Positions 1 through 7,194 of a DNA stretch of 26,365 nt are shown piece by piece. The notes beneath the pieces are model-generated. The model saw only the letters and a list, made by a program, of their open reading frames with translations, ran no database searches and was not told the DNA's origin. The DNA is from JBDTRY01 sp039931435 (lineage in GTDB: Bacteria; Acidobacteriota; Thermoanaerobaculia; Gp7-AA8): positions 1 to 26,365 of the forward strand of contig JBDTRY010000033.1 in the NCBI GenBank assembly GCA_039931435.1. The letters run 5' to 3'. Positions within the stretch are counted from its first letter, which is position 1. The number at the start of each line of letters is the position of its first letter. The translations under genes and the position numbers were made by a program.

Positions 1-21
1 CTTTGGTTTCGCTTCAGGCAT
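1..21 (-). CDS. pyrH: Probable UMP kinase, first 7 codons only
   Basis: A minus-strand ATG at 21 opens a frame reading MPEAKPK that runs off the left edge. It is preceded by a GGAG ribosome-binding site five bases upstream. It lies directly downstream of rpsB-tsf on the same strand, where pyrH (UMP to UDP phosphorylation) is the usual next gene in bacteria. Many PyrH proteins start with a similar short lysine-rich stretch before the kinase core. Identification rests on gene order and these seven residues only; another gene is possible. Confidence 0.5.
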
Positions 22-26
22 GCGGG

Positions 27-48
27 CTCCAGGCGGGCGAAGTTTATA
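27..48 (-). promoter_or_regulatory. Candidate -10 box and RBS for pyrH
   Basis: On the minus strand a TATAAA hexamer (48-43) sits 21 bases before the proposed pyrH ATG, and a TGGAG ribosome-binding site lies between them. No good -35 is seen. With the tsf terminator at 317-340 and a 320-base gap, separate transcription of pyrH is plausible. Confidence 0.4.
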
Positions 49-154
49 ACACCGGGGAAAATGTTGGGATGGACGATGCGCGAGAAAGCTCCGGGAGACT
101 CGGAGCGATTTCGTTGAACCCAGCCGGAGATCCCTCCTCGCTTCGCTCGTGAGG

Positions 155-240
155 CTGTGTCAAAACCAGGGGAACCTCAGAGAAGCACGAACTCGTAGGG
201 CCGCAGCGCCGGTTGTGATTTCAAGATACTTTTGACACAG
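155..240. repeat. 86-bp element with perfect 11-bp terminal inverted repeats
   Basis: Left arm CTGTGTCAAAA (155-165) and right arm TTTTGACACAG (230-240) are exact reverse complements. Imperfect similarity extends a few bases further outward. The interior includes CGTAGGGCCGC (193-203), the core of the repeat family also found at 5657-5747 and 9929-10046. The size and termini look like a small MITE-like or REP-derived element. The rest of the 22-316 gap shows no gene. Confidence 0.55.
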
Positions 241-316
241 TCTCTCGTTCGGGATGACACCCATTGAGCCGGGTTGGAATCGACGTCACAGCCGCGCGAG
301 GCCGCTCTACCAGTGG

Positions 317-340
317 AAAGGGGCGCCGTGGCGCCCCTTT
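317..340 (-). terminator. Rho-independent-type terminator after tsf
   Basis: GGGGCGC (320-326) pairs with GCGCCCC (331-337) around a 4-base loop, extended by AAA/TTT pairs on the outside. It starts two bases after the tsf stop codon. A-tract before and T-tract after the stem mean it could work in both directions. The T-run on the minus strand is short. Confidence 0.65.
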
Positions 341-341
341 T

Positions 342-1268
342 TTACTTGATCTGTGCCGCCACTTCGGCGGCAAAATCCTCGATCTTCGGCTGAATGCCTT
401 CACCCAGTTTGTAGCGGGCAAAGCGGCGGATCTCCAGTTTCGTGTCGGAATCCGTTGCCACTTTCTGGAGGTACTGGCTCACGGTGAGCTTGTCGTCCTT
501 GACGTAAGCCTGCTCCCCGAGGACTGTTTCCCCGAAGAACTTGTCGATCTTGCCCTTGACGATCTTATCGACCACAGCTTCCGGTTTGCCGGACTTCAGC
601 GCCTGGTCCCGCGCTACTTCTCGCTCGGTTTCCAGATCGCGGGCAGTGACCTCTTCGCGGCTGACGAAGCGTGGCTCTGCGGCGGCGATGTGCATGGCGA
701 TCTCGCGGGCGATGGTTTCCACCTGCGGCTTGCCAGCGGCGTTTTCAGCGCCGATCTCGACGAGGACGCCGATCTTTCCGCCGGCGTGGACGTAGGAGGC
801 CAGAAGCCCATGATCTCCGGCGCGGTAGCTGACGAAGCGGCGGATGGCGATGTTTTCCCCTACCGTGGCGATGCGGCCGGAAAGCGCCTGTTCGACGGTG
901 TGATCGTCGGGATCGTTCGGGAACTTCTGGCGCATCAGACTCTCCACGTCCTTGACCCCGCTGGAGAGAATGAGATTGCCGATGGTATCGACGAACTTCT
1001 TGAACTCGTCGGTCTTGGCTACGAAATCCGTTTCGCAGTTGACCTCGACCAGGACGCCGGTGGATGCGGAGATGTAGGTGACCACAAGCCCTTCGGACGT
1101 GATCCGTCCCGCCTTCTTTCCGGCGGCGGCCAGACCCTTCTTACGAAGCACCTTCACCGCTTCGTCGAAGTCACCGTTCGCTTCCGTCAGCGCGGACTTG
1201 CAGTTCATCATTCCTGCTCCGGTACGTTCCCGAAGCTCTTTGACCTGAGCTGCTGAAATCTGAGCCAT
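342..1268 (-). CDS. tsf: Translation elongation factor Ts
   Basis: EF-Ts is the cytoplasmic guanine-nucleotide exchange factor that regenerates EF-Tu-GTP during elongation. The 308-residue protein starts MAQISAAQVKELRERTGAG, the N-terminal UBA-like domain, and carries the conserved NCETDFVAKTDEF core motif. The ATG at 1268 was chosen over an upstream in-frame start at 1361 because the family begins at this point and a GGAG site lies about eight bases before it. The gene follows rpsB by about 195 bases in the same direction, the common bacterial rpsB-tsf arrangement, and is closed by the hairpin at 317-340. Length is slightly above the E. coli protein and nothing appears broken. Confidence 0.97.
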   Translation of the reverse strand: MAQISAAQVKELRERTGAGMMNCKSALTEANGDFDEAVKVLRKKGLAAAGKKAGRITSEGLVVTYISASTGVLVEVNCETDFVAKTDEFKKFVDTIGNLILSSGVKDVESLMRQKFPNDPDDHTVEQALSGRIATVGENIAIRRFVSYRAGDHGLLASYVHAGGKIGVLVEIGAENAAGKPQVETIAREIAMHIAAAEPRFVSREEVTARDLETEREVARDQALKSGKPEAVVDKIVKGKIDKFFGETVLGEQAYVKDDKLTVSQYLQKVATDSDTKLEIRRFARYKLGEGIQPKIEDFAAEVAAQIK

Positions 1269-1380
1269 TGTCGTTTCTCCAATCATGGCGGGAGCACGGC
1301 CGTACGAGCCGGTAGTGCTCCGCCGCTGCAATGCGTGAATCGAGAACGAGCCTCGACTCACCGATCAGGATGCATAGATA

Positions 1381-1438
1381 GACAGCGCGGGTCGCTGTCG
1401 TGATGCGAGAGAAATCACGGCCCGCCCCCGAAGGGCGG
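1381..1438 (-). other. Two hairpins between rpsB and tsf
   Basis: GACAGCG (1381-1387) pairs perfectly with CGCTGTC (1393-1399), and CCGCCC (1422-1427) pairs with GGGCGG (1433-1438). Neither is followed by a clear T-run in the transcribed direction. They are more likely mRNA-processing or attenuating structures than full terminators. Their presence would allow unequal rpsB and tsf expression. Confidence 0.35.
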
Positions 1439-1464
1439 ACCGGAAATCAGGAATCAGCCGGAAT

Positions 1465-2262
1465 TCAGGAGGCTGTGGAAGCTTCGACTGCCTCGGCTTG
1501 CGCCGGTTCGCTGCTCACAGGTGGCTCAATGCCGCTCTCAAGGTCTTCCTTGTCCTCGACACCCATGTACCGCTCCTCGGCGATTGAGTAGCCTTCCAGC
1601 ACCGAGTCGGCGATCTTCTGAGTGAAGAGGCGGATGGCGCGGATGGCGTCGTCATTGCCGGGGATGACGTGGTCGATGGGATCGGGATCGCAGTTCGTAT
1701 CCACGATGGAAACCACCGGGATTCCGAGCTTCTTCGCCTCCATGATGGCGATGTATTCCTTCTTCGGATCGATGATAAAGAGGGCGTCGGGAAGGGAGTC
1801 CATCTCGCGAATGCCGACGAGATTCTTATGGAGCTTGTCGCGTTCCCGTTCGATCGAGGCGCGCTCTTTCTTGGAGAGCTCTTTTTCCGCATCGTTCAGA
1901 ACCAGTTCCAGTTCCTTCAGTCTTTCGATCGATTTCCGCACCGTGGTGAAGTTCGTGAGAGTGCCACCCAGCCATCGGTTGTTGACGTAGAACATGCCGC
2001 AACGGTTGGCCTCTTCGAGAATTGCGTCCTGCGCCTGACGCTTGGTGCCGACAAAAAGAATTCGTTTGCCCTGTGAAGCCAGCTCAGTAATGAAACTGGA
2101 AGCTTCCTTGAAGAGCTTAAGCGTCTTCTGCAGGTCAATGATGTAGATACCGTTGCGCTTGCCGAAAATGTACTTTTTCATTTTCGGATTCCAGCGCTTG
2201 GTCTGATGACCGAAGTGAACGCCAGCTTCCAGAAGCTCTTTCATCGTAATGGATACCGCCAA
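1465..2262 (-). CDS. rpsB: 30S ribosomal protein S2
   Basis: S2 is a late-assembling small-subunit protein that helps recruit S1. The frame shows the family signature MKELLEAGVHFGHQ, then KRWNPKMKKYIFG, IYIIDLQKT and the NRWLGGTLTNF block. I place the start at a TTG (2262-2260), giving (M)AVSITMKELL, because a perfect AGGAGG sits six bases before it and S2 proteins usually begin a few residues before MK-LLEAG. The open frame continues upstream to 2346 but without family similarity. The C-terminus has a glutamate-rich tail ending EAVEASTAS, longer than the E. coli protein. Total 265 residues. It leads the rpsB-tsf unit and is separated from rpsI by a strong terminator. Confidence 0.96.
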   Translation of the reverse strand: MAVSITMKELLEAGVHFGHQTKRWNPKMKKYIFGKRNGIYIIDLQKTLKLFKEASSFITELASQGKRILFVGTKRQAQDAILEEANRCGMFYVNNRWLGGTLTNFTTVRKSIERLKELELVLNDAEKELSKKERASIERERDKLHKNLVGIREMDSLPDALFIIDPKKEYIAIMEAKKLGIPVVSIVDTNCDPDPIDHVIPGNDDAIRAIRLFTQKIADSVLEGYSIAEERYMGVEDKEDLESGIEPPVSSEPAQAEAVEASTAS

Positions 2263-2316
2263 GCTGATCCTCCTAACCGGATTGTTCGCAGGGGCAGCCC
2301 AACGGACTGACACCCT

Positions 2317-2346
2317 TGTAACGCTCGCCTCAACGAGCGGAGTCAA
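2317..2346 (-). promoter_or_regulatory. Candidate promoter for rpsB-tsf
   Basis: On the minus strand TTGACT (2346-2341) and GTTACA (2322-2317) are separated by 18 bases, 54 bases before the TTG start. A small inverted repeat (CTCGTTGAGGCGAG) occupies the spacer. The -35 is good and the -10 weak. It lies just downstream of the rpsI terminator, where a new promoter is needed. Confidence 0.4.
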
Positions 2347-2370
2347 GCGCAGTGAACTACCTGCGCTTCA

Positions 2371-2400
2371 ATAAAAAGGACAGGAGCAACGCTCCTGTCC
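2371..2400 (-). terminator. Strong intrinsic terminator after rpsI
   Basis: On the minus strand GGACAGGAGC and GCTCCTGTCC form a perfect 10-bp stem with a 3-base loop, directly followed by TTTTTAT. This is a textbook rho-independent terminator. It separates the rplM-rpsI and rpsB-tsf transcripts. Confidence 0.85.
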
Positions 2401-2452
2401 CCACAAACTTATGTCCAACGAATGAAAAGCCAAGCCATGGGACCGCCAGGAC

Positions 2453-2845
2453 CTAGCGTTTGGAGAACTGGAAGCGCGCCCGGGCGCCCTTCTGTCCGTA
2501 CTTCTTCCGTTCTTTCATGCGCGGGTCGCGGGTGAGCAGGCCGGCCTTCTTCAACCGCTTGCGCAGCTCCACGTTGTAGACCAGCAGCGCGCGCGAGATT
2601 CCATGACGGATGGCACCAGCCTGTCCGCTGGGTCCGCCACCGTCCACGGTGACAACGATGTCAAAGCGATCGACGGTCTCCGTGTTGGCGAAGGGCTGCT
2701 TGATGATCATCTTCAGCACTTCGTTGGGGAAATAGTCATCGAACTCGCGTCCATTGATCTTGATCAGCCCACTGCCCTGGCGCAGATGGACCCGCGCCGT
2801 CGACGTTTTTCTTCTTCCGGTTCCGTAATATTCAACCAAAGCCAA
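2453..2845 (-). CDS. rpsI: 30S ribosomal protein S9
   Basis: S9 is a small-subunit head protein whose basic C-terminal tail reaches the P-site tRNA. The 130-residue frame has EYYGTGRRKTSTARV near the N-terminus, the GGGPSGQAGAIRHGISRAL block, and ends in ARFQFSKR, the conserved SKR tail. The start codon is TTG (2845-2843) with GGAGG five bases upstream; no better ATG exists. It follows rplM by 15 bases, so the two are co-transcribed as in nearly all bacteria. Length is normal for the family. Confidence 0.96.
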   Translation of the reverse strand: MALVEYYGTGRRKTSTARVHLRQGSGLIKINGREFDDYFPNEVLKMIIKQPFANTETVDRFDIVVTVDGGGPSGQAGAIRHGISRALLVYNVELRKRLKKAGLLTRDPRMKERKKYGQKGARARFQFSKR

Positions 2846-2860
2846 AATCGCCTCCGTGCC

Positions 2861-3295
2861 TTAACCCTGCAGCTCGAGGGACTCGGGCTGCTGCGCCTCA
2901 TGCGGATGCTGTGTTCCGCGATAGACCTTAAGTTTCTTGAGCATCTTCCGTCCGAGTTTGCTCTTGGGAAGCATTCCCCAGACCGCTTCCTCGATCATCG
3001 ACTCCGGTTTTTCAACACGGACGAAACGGGCCGCGCGCTCAGTCAGCCCACCCGGGTATCCGGAGTGCTTCCGATAAAGCTTGTCCGTTTCCTTCTTCCC
3101 CGTCAGTACAACCTTCTCGGCGTTGATGACGATCACATGATCGCCCGTGTCGAGAAATGGTGTGTACGTCGGTTTGGCCTTGCCGGAAATAATGTTGGCA
3201 ATGCGTGTGGACAGACGACCCAGAACCTGGCCCTCGGCGTCGATGACGAACCACCTCGGCTTGATGTCTCCCTCTTTCGGGAAATACGTACGCAT
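2861..3295 (-). CDS. rplM: 50S ribosomal protein L13
   Basis: L13 is an early-assembly large-subunit protein that binds 23S rRNA. The 144-residue frame contains WFVIDAEGQVLGRLSTRIA, then the DTGDHVIVINAEKVVLTGKK block, the HSGYPGG motif and AVWGMLPKSKLGRKMLKKL. The ATG at 3295 has AGGAG four bases upstream. It is first in the rplM-rpsI operon. About 700 bases without a gene lie upstream, and I could not identify a convincing promoter there. Confidence 0.96.
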   Translation of the reverse strand: MRTYFPKEGDIKPRWFVIDAEGQVLGRLSTRIANIISGKAKPTYTPFLDTGDHVIVINAEKVVLTGKKETDKLYRKHSGYPGGLTERAARFVRVEKPESMIEEAVWGMLPKSKLGRKMLKKLKVYRGTQHPHEAQQPESLELQG

Positions 3296-3394
3296 GACTC
3301 TCCTGACTGCTACGGAACTATTGGAGCGCGGCCCGAAAGGGACGCGATACGGCCACAGACACGGGGTGCGTCTGCGCTCTCCAGGATCTTTTCA

Positions 3395-3409
3395 AATCTT
3401 CGGAAGATT
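3395..3409. promoter_or_regulatory. Perfect dyad upstream of rplM
   Basis: AATCTTC-G-GAAGATT is a perfect 7+7 palindrome about 100 bases upstream of the L13 start, in an otherwise structure-poor part of the leader. It could be an operator or a leader hairpin. No protein or RNA family known to me matches it. Confidence 0.2.
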
Positions 3410-3587
3410 CTGGCCGGTGACCATTCACGGCCGGCGGACAGCAACAACCTTCGAAAGAACACAAACCCGCCACGCCCTCGACGAGGGGGTGAAATGGTAA
3501 CGGTCCGAACAGAAGGAGTCAATCAGTTCATTCCCGCGGGACCCCGCTCGGTGGGTTCCCTCTTACAAGCGGGGGAAGGGCGGGGGG

Positions 3588-3725
3588 CGCTGAACCAGAG
3601 TGAAGAAACTATGAGCGCCGTCATCCCGAGCGGTGAGCGAGGGACCCCAGTGGACGGGGGGCACGATCCCTGGGGCGCTTACCACCCACCCCTCTGGGGC
3701 CCCTCGCTCCCGCTCGGGGTGACGC
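3588..3725. repeat. Palindromic intergenic repeat, family A copy 1
   Basis: A lead segment CGCTGAACCAGAGTGAAGAA precedes a long imperfect inverted repeat whose arms are near CGTCATCCCGAGCG (3619 onward) and CGCTCGGGGTGACG (ending 3724). The same lead plus palindrome recurs at 26097-26230 with a nearly identical central section (CCACCCACCCCTCTGGGG). It has no coding content. The 3296-3991 gap is mostly this element and the family B element at 3779-3881. Confidence 0.75.
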
Positions 3726-3778
3726 GTTTGCAAGGCATCGCGGGGGCGCTGAAAGAGAGAAGAAACACTATAGCCGGC

Positions 3779-3881
3779 TGTCATCCTGAGCGTCGAGCGA
3801 AGGATCTCCTCCACCTTCCCTCTTGCCAGCTAATTCCTCGTTGAAGAGATCCTTCGCTCGCTGCGCACCCTCAAGATGACA
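3779..3881. repeat. Palindromic intergenic repeat, family B full copy
   Basis: GTCATCCTGAGCG followed by CGAGCGAAGGATCTC (left arm, 3780-3808) is mirrored by GAGATCCTTCGCTCG and CTCAAGATGAC (right arm, 3846-3880). The spacer is about 37 bases and has no gene. A half copy is at 9831-9862. Related palindromes are familiar from intergenic regions of many GC-rich environmental bacteria. Confidence 0.7.
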
Positions 3882-3964
3882 AGCGCCCCATGTTAGTTTC
3901 TAACAACCCGGGGGGACGGCGCAGGCGCTGCCACCTCATCTCCAGGCCGCACGGCCGGAGCGAT

Positions 3965-3970
3965 TATGAT
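3965..3970 (+). promoter_or_regulatory. Candidate -10 box for folD-coaE
   Basis: TATGAT lies 21 bases before the folD ATG. No good -35 is visible, and no clear Shine-Dalgarno sequence follows. The spacing resembles that of other short-leader candidates in this window. Confidence 0.35.
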
Positions 3971-3991
3971 TAGCTCGCCCGAGCGCTCGCT

Positions 3992-4909
3992 ATGACAGCA
4001 ACCATCATCGACGGAAAGGCGGTAGCCGCCCGGCTGGAGGGCGAGTTGCGCGGTCAGATCGCCGCACTTTCCGCCCGGGGAATCCGTCCGGGGCTCGTCG
4101 CCGTCCGGGTGGGAAATGACCCGGCGTCCGAGGTTTACGTTCGCAGCAAGGCCAGAAAAGCGGAAGAGCTGGGGCTGAACGGCACTCAGGAGCATTACCC
4201 CGACTCCATCTCCCAGGATGACCTGCTGGCCATTGTCCAACGGCTGAACTCCGATCCAGACGTGGACGGCATTCTCGTGCAGCTTCCTCTGCCCTCCCGG
4301 ATCAACGCCGACCTCATCATCGAATCGATCGATCCCGCCAAAGACGTAGACGGGTTTCATCCGATCAGCGTTGGACGCCTTCACCTCGGACGGAAAACGC
4401 TCATTCCCTGTACTCCCGCGGGCGTGATCAGGCTCATCGAGTCCACGGGCACGGCCATTCGTGGCAGCAACGCCGTGGTTATCGGCCGCAGCCAGATCGT
4501 GGGCAGGCCCGTCGCCGCTCTGCTCCTGCAGCGCGACGCCACTGTGACTATTACTCACTCTGGCACGAAGGATCTCGCTGCCATCTGCCGCAACGCGGAC
4601 ATTATCGTGGCGGCGGTGGGACGGCCCATGTTCGTCACGGCGGACATGATCAAGCCCGGTGCGGTTGTCATCGACGTCGGTATCAACCGCATCGATGGCT
4701 CCTCTCCGGCTGCAGCGCGAATCGATCCCGATTCTCGAAAAGGCCGCGCGCTGGAGGAGAAGGGGTCGGTGATCGTCGGCGACGTCGATTTCGAGCCCGC
4801 CCGGGAGGTGGCCTCGTGGATCACCCCCGTGCCCGGCGGAGTGGGCCCGATGACCATCGTCATGCTCATGAAAAACACGGTCGAGGCAGCGACGGAGCGC
4901 CGTCGATGA
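3992..4909 (+). CDS. folD: Bifunctional methylenetetrahydrofolate dehydrogenase/cyclohydrolase
   Basis: FolD interconverts 5,10-methylene-, methenyl- and 10-formyl-tetrahydrofolate using NADP+, supplying one-carbon units in the cytoplasm. The 305-residue protein has the catalytic Y49-x3-K53 motif (YVRSK), DGILVQLPLP (92-101), KDVDGFHP (117-124), the nucleotide-binding GRSQIVGRP (165-173) and the C-terminal TPVPGGVGPMTI signature. All key residues are present and the length is normal. Its TGA stop overlaps the coaE ATG, so the two genes are translationally coupled. The ATG at 3992 fits the family N-terminus although no strong ribosome-binding site precedes it. Confidence 0.96.
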   Translation: MTATIIDGKAVAARLEGELRGQIAALSARGIRPGLVAVRVGNDPASEVYVRSKARKAEELGLNGTQEHYPDSISQDDLLAIVQRLNSDPDVDGILVQLPLPSRINADLIIESIDPAKDVDGFHPISVGRLHLGRKTLIPCTPAGVIRLIESTGTAIRGSNAVVIGRSQIVGRPVAALLLQRDATVTITHSGTKDLAAICRNADIIVAAVGRPMFVTADMIKPGAVVIDVGINRIDGSSPAAARIDPDSRKGRALEEKGSVIVGDVDFEPAREVASWITPVPGGVGPMTIVMLMKNTVEAATERRR

Positions 4910-5553
4910 TCCTCAGAGTCGGGCTGACCGGCGGAATCGCTTCAGGCAAGTCGACCGTGCTACAAACCTTCGGGGGCCTCGGCTGTCTGGTGATCGACGC
5001 AGACGCGGTCGTCCGCAATCTTTATCGCCAGGGCGAGCCGGGCTACACAGCCATCGTCAACCGGTACGGTTCAGAAGTCCTGACGGCCAGCGGGGAAATT
5101 GATCGCGGCAGACTTTCCGTCACGGCCTTCGCCACGGCCGAGGGTGTCAGCGAGCTCAACTCGCTCATTCACCCGCTGGTGATCGCCCGCGAGGAGACAA
5201 TGTTCAATGATGAGGAAGAACGATTTCCGCAACGGGACCGTATCGCCATTGTCGAAGCAACGCTTCTCCTCGAGTCGGGAGGAGGGGATCGGTACCATCG
5301 CATCGTCGTCGTGGATCTCGCTCCGGAGCTGCAGATTGCGCGAGCAGCCGGGCGGGGCATGCAGCCTTCCGAGGTTCGCGGACGAATGGCCCACCAGATG
5401 GACCGGGAAGAGCGGCTCAGCCACGCGGACTACGTGATCGACAACTCAGGCGACTCCCGAAAGACCGAGGCCGAGGTGAGGCGGGTGTACGAGCTGCTTC
5501 TGCACGACCTGGAGGTCCTGAAACGGGAGGGGACGCTGTCACTGACCAATTGA
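4906..5553 (+). CDS. coaE: Dephospho-CoA kinase
   Basis: CoaE carries out the last step of coenzyme A synthesis, phosphorylating the 3'-hydroxyl of dephospho-CoA with ATP. The 215-residue protein begins MILRVGLTGGIASGKS with a Walker A loop at 9-16, followed by VIDADAVVR, the HPLV substrate-lid segment and the terminal ADYVIDNSGD motif. The start is the ATG inside the ATGA overlap with folD; the frame stays open further upstream, but only within folD. Pairing with folD makes a small cofactor operon. The acidic segment FNDEEERFPQRD in the middle is somewhat longer than in E. coli. The function is clear. Confidence 0.94.
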   Translation: MILRVGLTGGIASGKSTVLQTFGGLGCLVIDADAVVRNLYRQGEPGYTAIVNRYGSEVLTASGEIDRGRLSVTAFATAEGVSELNSLIHPLVIAREETMFNDEEERFPQRDRIAIVEATLLLESGGGDRYHRIVVVDLAPELQIARAAGRGMQPSEVRGRMAHQMDREERLSHADYVIDNSGDSRKTEAEVRRVYELLLHDLEVLKREGTLSLTN

Positions 5554-5656
5554 ATGCGATCCCATTTCCCGCTTCTGATCTCTCTCGCGCGGCCGAGGCG
5601 ATGGGCATGCCATCGCAACCATCCCTGGACTGGAAGCATGCCCCGCAATCCATATT

Positions 5657-5747
5657 CGTAGGGCCGCATGCCATGCGGCCGGTACCAGGTCGGAACGGCC
5701 TTGCGGAAACCGCAAAGAATACCGGCCGCACGCCGTGCGGCCCTACG
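5657..5747. repeat. Palindromic repeat, family C copy 1
   Basis: Arms CGTAGGGCCGC...GCGGCCGGTA (5657-5684) and TACCGGCCGC...GCGGCCCTACG (5720-5747) are inverted and nearly perfect. Each arm also contains its own small palindrome (GGCCGCATGCCATGCGGCC in the left). A short inner hairpin, TTGCGG/CCGCAA, lies between. The pattern recurs at 9929-10046 and in part at 193-207. The remaining 5554-5978 sequence holds no recognisable gene; an in-frame extension of the downstream hydrolase crosses it but is not protein-like. Confidence 0.75.
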
Positions 5748-5978
5748 AGGAGCGGCTGCAGCGGCGATTGGCAGGGCATAGGGTTCGTGGATCACCAGGG
5801 TTTTGCACTGTTGCGGAAGAAGATCCGCCGAGCAGCTCCCGGAGCTTGCGCATTCCGAGTTGTATGCGCGTTTCATCGTCCCCGGTGTGAAATGCCCGGC
5901 CTGATGCTTCAGTTTCGTCGCTCAGAACAGCAGCAATTTCGCCTCGGGGAAGAACCTCTCAATCGACGCCAAACGTTC

Positions 5979-6782
5979 ATGGACACGAATTCAACCCAGA
6001 AGCCGAATCCCGGGGTCACCTCCCGCATCGTCCAGTCCTTCGACGGGACCGAGATTCACTACGATCTCTACGATGCCGATTCCGACGCCGTCGTTGTCGT
6101 CGTTCCCGGATTCTGGCGGGATCGCAGCTATCCCTCCATGGGACGCCTCGGAAGGTTCCTGACCAGGGCGGGCTATCGCGCAGCGATCATCGATGTGAGA
6201 GGACACGGTGACAGCGGTGGTGTCTACGGTTTCAACTTCCTCGAACACTACGACGTACGCGCCGTGGCCGACGACATCCTGGCATTGGGAACGGTATCGT
6301 CGATCGCTCTGATCGGGTTTTCAGTCGGCGGGGCCATTGCCGTTTCCACCGCCGCCCGCCACACCTACCTGCCCATCCGCTCCCTGCTGCTCATCTCGTC
6401 GGTCGGCGATTTTGCCCGGATCGTTCCCAAGATCAATCTTCTTCACCTTCACCGGCACATTGCCATTTCGCAGGCCATGCACCGACCCCGCTTTGACTGG
6501 CGTTTCGCGAAGAGCGAGAAGCTGAACGCCTGTGAGGACATTGCCGACGTGCACGTGCCGGTCTCACTCCTTCATGTACGCAACGACTGGCTGATCAGCC
6601 ACAGGCATTCGCAGGAACTATACGAACGGGCCAACGAGCCGAAGGAAATCGAGATTTTCGACATCGAGGGGAACTATCACGCCGACCGCATCTTCGGAGT
6701 GGCGGCGGAGAAGATCGAACCGCGCATGCTGGATTTTCTGGGGAGGACGATCAGGAAGGAAGGGAACGGGCAACCGCTCTGA
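5979..6782 (+). CDS. Alpha/beta-hydrolase fold protein
   Basis: A 267-residue serine hydrolase of unknown substrate, probably cytoplasmic because no signal peptide is seen. It has the oxyanion/strand segment VVVVVPGFWRD (38-48), the RGHGDSGG loop (74-81), the nucleophile elbow GFSVGG with Ser115, a probable acid at Asp203 (HVRNDW) and the catalytic His234 (GNYHADRI). The triad is complete and correctly ordered. I start at ATG 5979 because sequence upstream in the same frame runs through repeat DNA; a start near 5904 is possible. It is followed at once by the hairpin at 6790-6815. Context gives no hint of pathway; esterase or lysophospholipase activity are options. Confidence 0.8.
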   Translation: MDTNSTQKPNPGVTSRIVQSFDGTEIHYDLYDADSDAVVVVVPGFWRDRSYPSMGRLGRFLTRAGYRAAIIDVRGHGDSGGVYGFNFLEHYDVRAVADDILALGTVSSIALIGFSVGGAIAVSTAARHTYLPIRSLLLISSVGDFARIVPKINLLHLHRHIAISQAMHRPRFDWRFAKSEKLNACEDIADVHVPVSLLHVRNDWLISHRHSQELYERANEPKEIEIFDIEGNYHADRIFGVAAEKIEPRMLDFLGRTIRKEGNGQPL

Positions 6783-6789
6783 AACAGAA

Positions 6790-6815
6790 AAACCGCGGGG
6801 AGTTCACCGCGGTTT
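6790..6815 (+). terminator. Hairpin between convergent genes
   Basis: AAACCGCGG (6790-6798) pairs with CCGCGGTTT (6807-6815) around an 8-base loop. It lies just after the hydrolase stop and at the 3' end of the minus-strand small ORF. The T-run is short (TTTA). It may terminate in both directions. Confidence 0.5.
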
Positions 6816-7001
6816 ACGATCTGGTCGAGGGACCGGTACCGGGACGACGATCGGTTCCGGCATTCTGGGAATGGGAGTGATCTCGAGAATCTGAAGCGCC
6901 GGGCCCATTTCTTCGTGACGCGGAAGCTGTATGGTCGACACTTTCTGACTCTCTTCCGGTTCGCCTTCCCTTCTCCATTCTTCTCCGTCGAAAACCCACA
7001 T
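6804..7001 (-). CDS. Small hypothetical protein, acidic then proline-rich
   Basis: A 65-residue frame starting MWVFDGEEWRREGEPEESQK and ending in a valine/proline repeat (PIVVPVPVPRPDRKPR). AAGGA lies six bases before its ATG. The sharp change from an acidic, tryptophan-containing head to a PxPxP tail is not what a random shadow frame gives, and no other gene overlaps it. No family recognised. It sits downstream of the sigma/anti-sigma/ITPase genes on the same strand, after a hairpin at 7137-7154, so it may be the last gene of that unit or separate. Confidence 0.5.
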   Translation of the reverse strand: MWVFDGEEWRREGEPEESQKVSTIQLPRHEEMGPALQILEITPIPRMPEPIVVPVPVPRPDRKPR

Positions 7002-7136
7002 GGCTGATCCTTTCTTCTGTGAGCCGGCCGCCCGGCTGTTCCACCATCAACTTCAAGCGGCGCGCCATCATGGCCTCCGCGGCCATGTCACGCGAAAGGT
7101 CTCTATCTGTTGAATTTAGAGCGCGAGACGGAAACA

Positions 7137-7154
7137 GAGTGATTCGCATCACTC
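7137..7154 (-). terminator. Weak terminator-like hairpin after the ITPase gene
   Basis: GAGTGAT and ATCACTC form a perfect 7-bp stem with a 4-base GCGA loop on the minus strand, followed by TGTTTCC. The T-run is poor, so partial termination or mRNA stabilisation is equally likely. A second palindrome CATGGCC/GGCCATG lies near 7070-7088. Confidence 0.35.
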
Positions 7155-7194
7155 ACGGAAGGACAAACGATTGTCACCTGCACAGGTGGCAACG

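Noticed and set aside
264..1256. 330-residue plus-strand frame across tsf
   Set aside because: Antisense shadow of tsf, which has clear family motifs; the frame has no recognisable domain.
2603..3844. 413-residue plus-strand frame over rpsI, rplM and repeats
   Set aside because: Crosses two genuine ribosomal genes antisense and then runs through palindromic repeats.
6814..7152. 112-residue minus-strand frame over the small acidic/proline-rich ORF
   Set aside because: It shares the region in another frame; the 6804-7001 frame has the better RBS and a structured composition.
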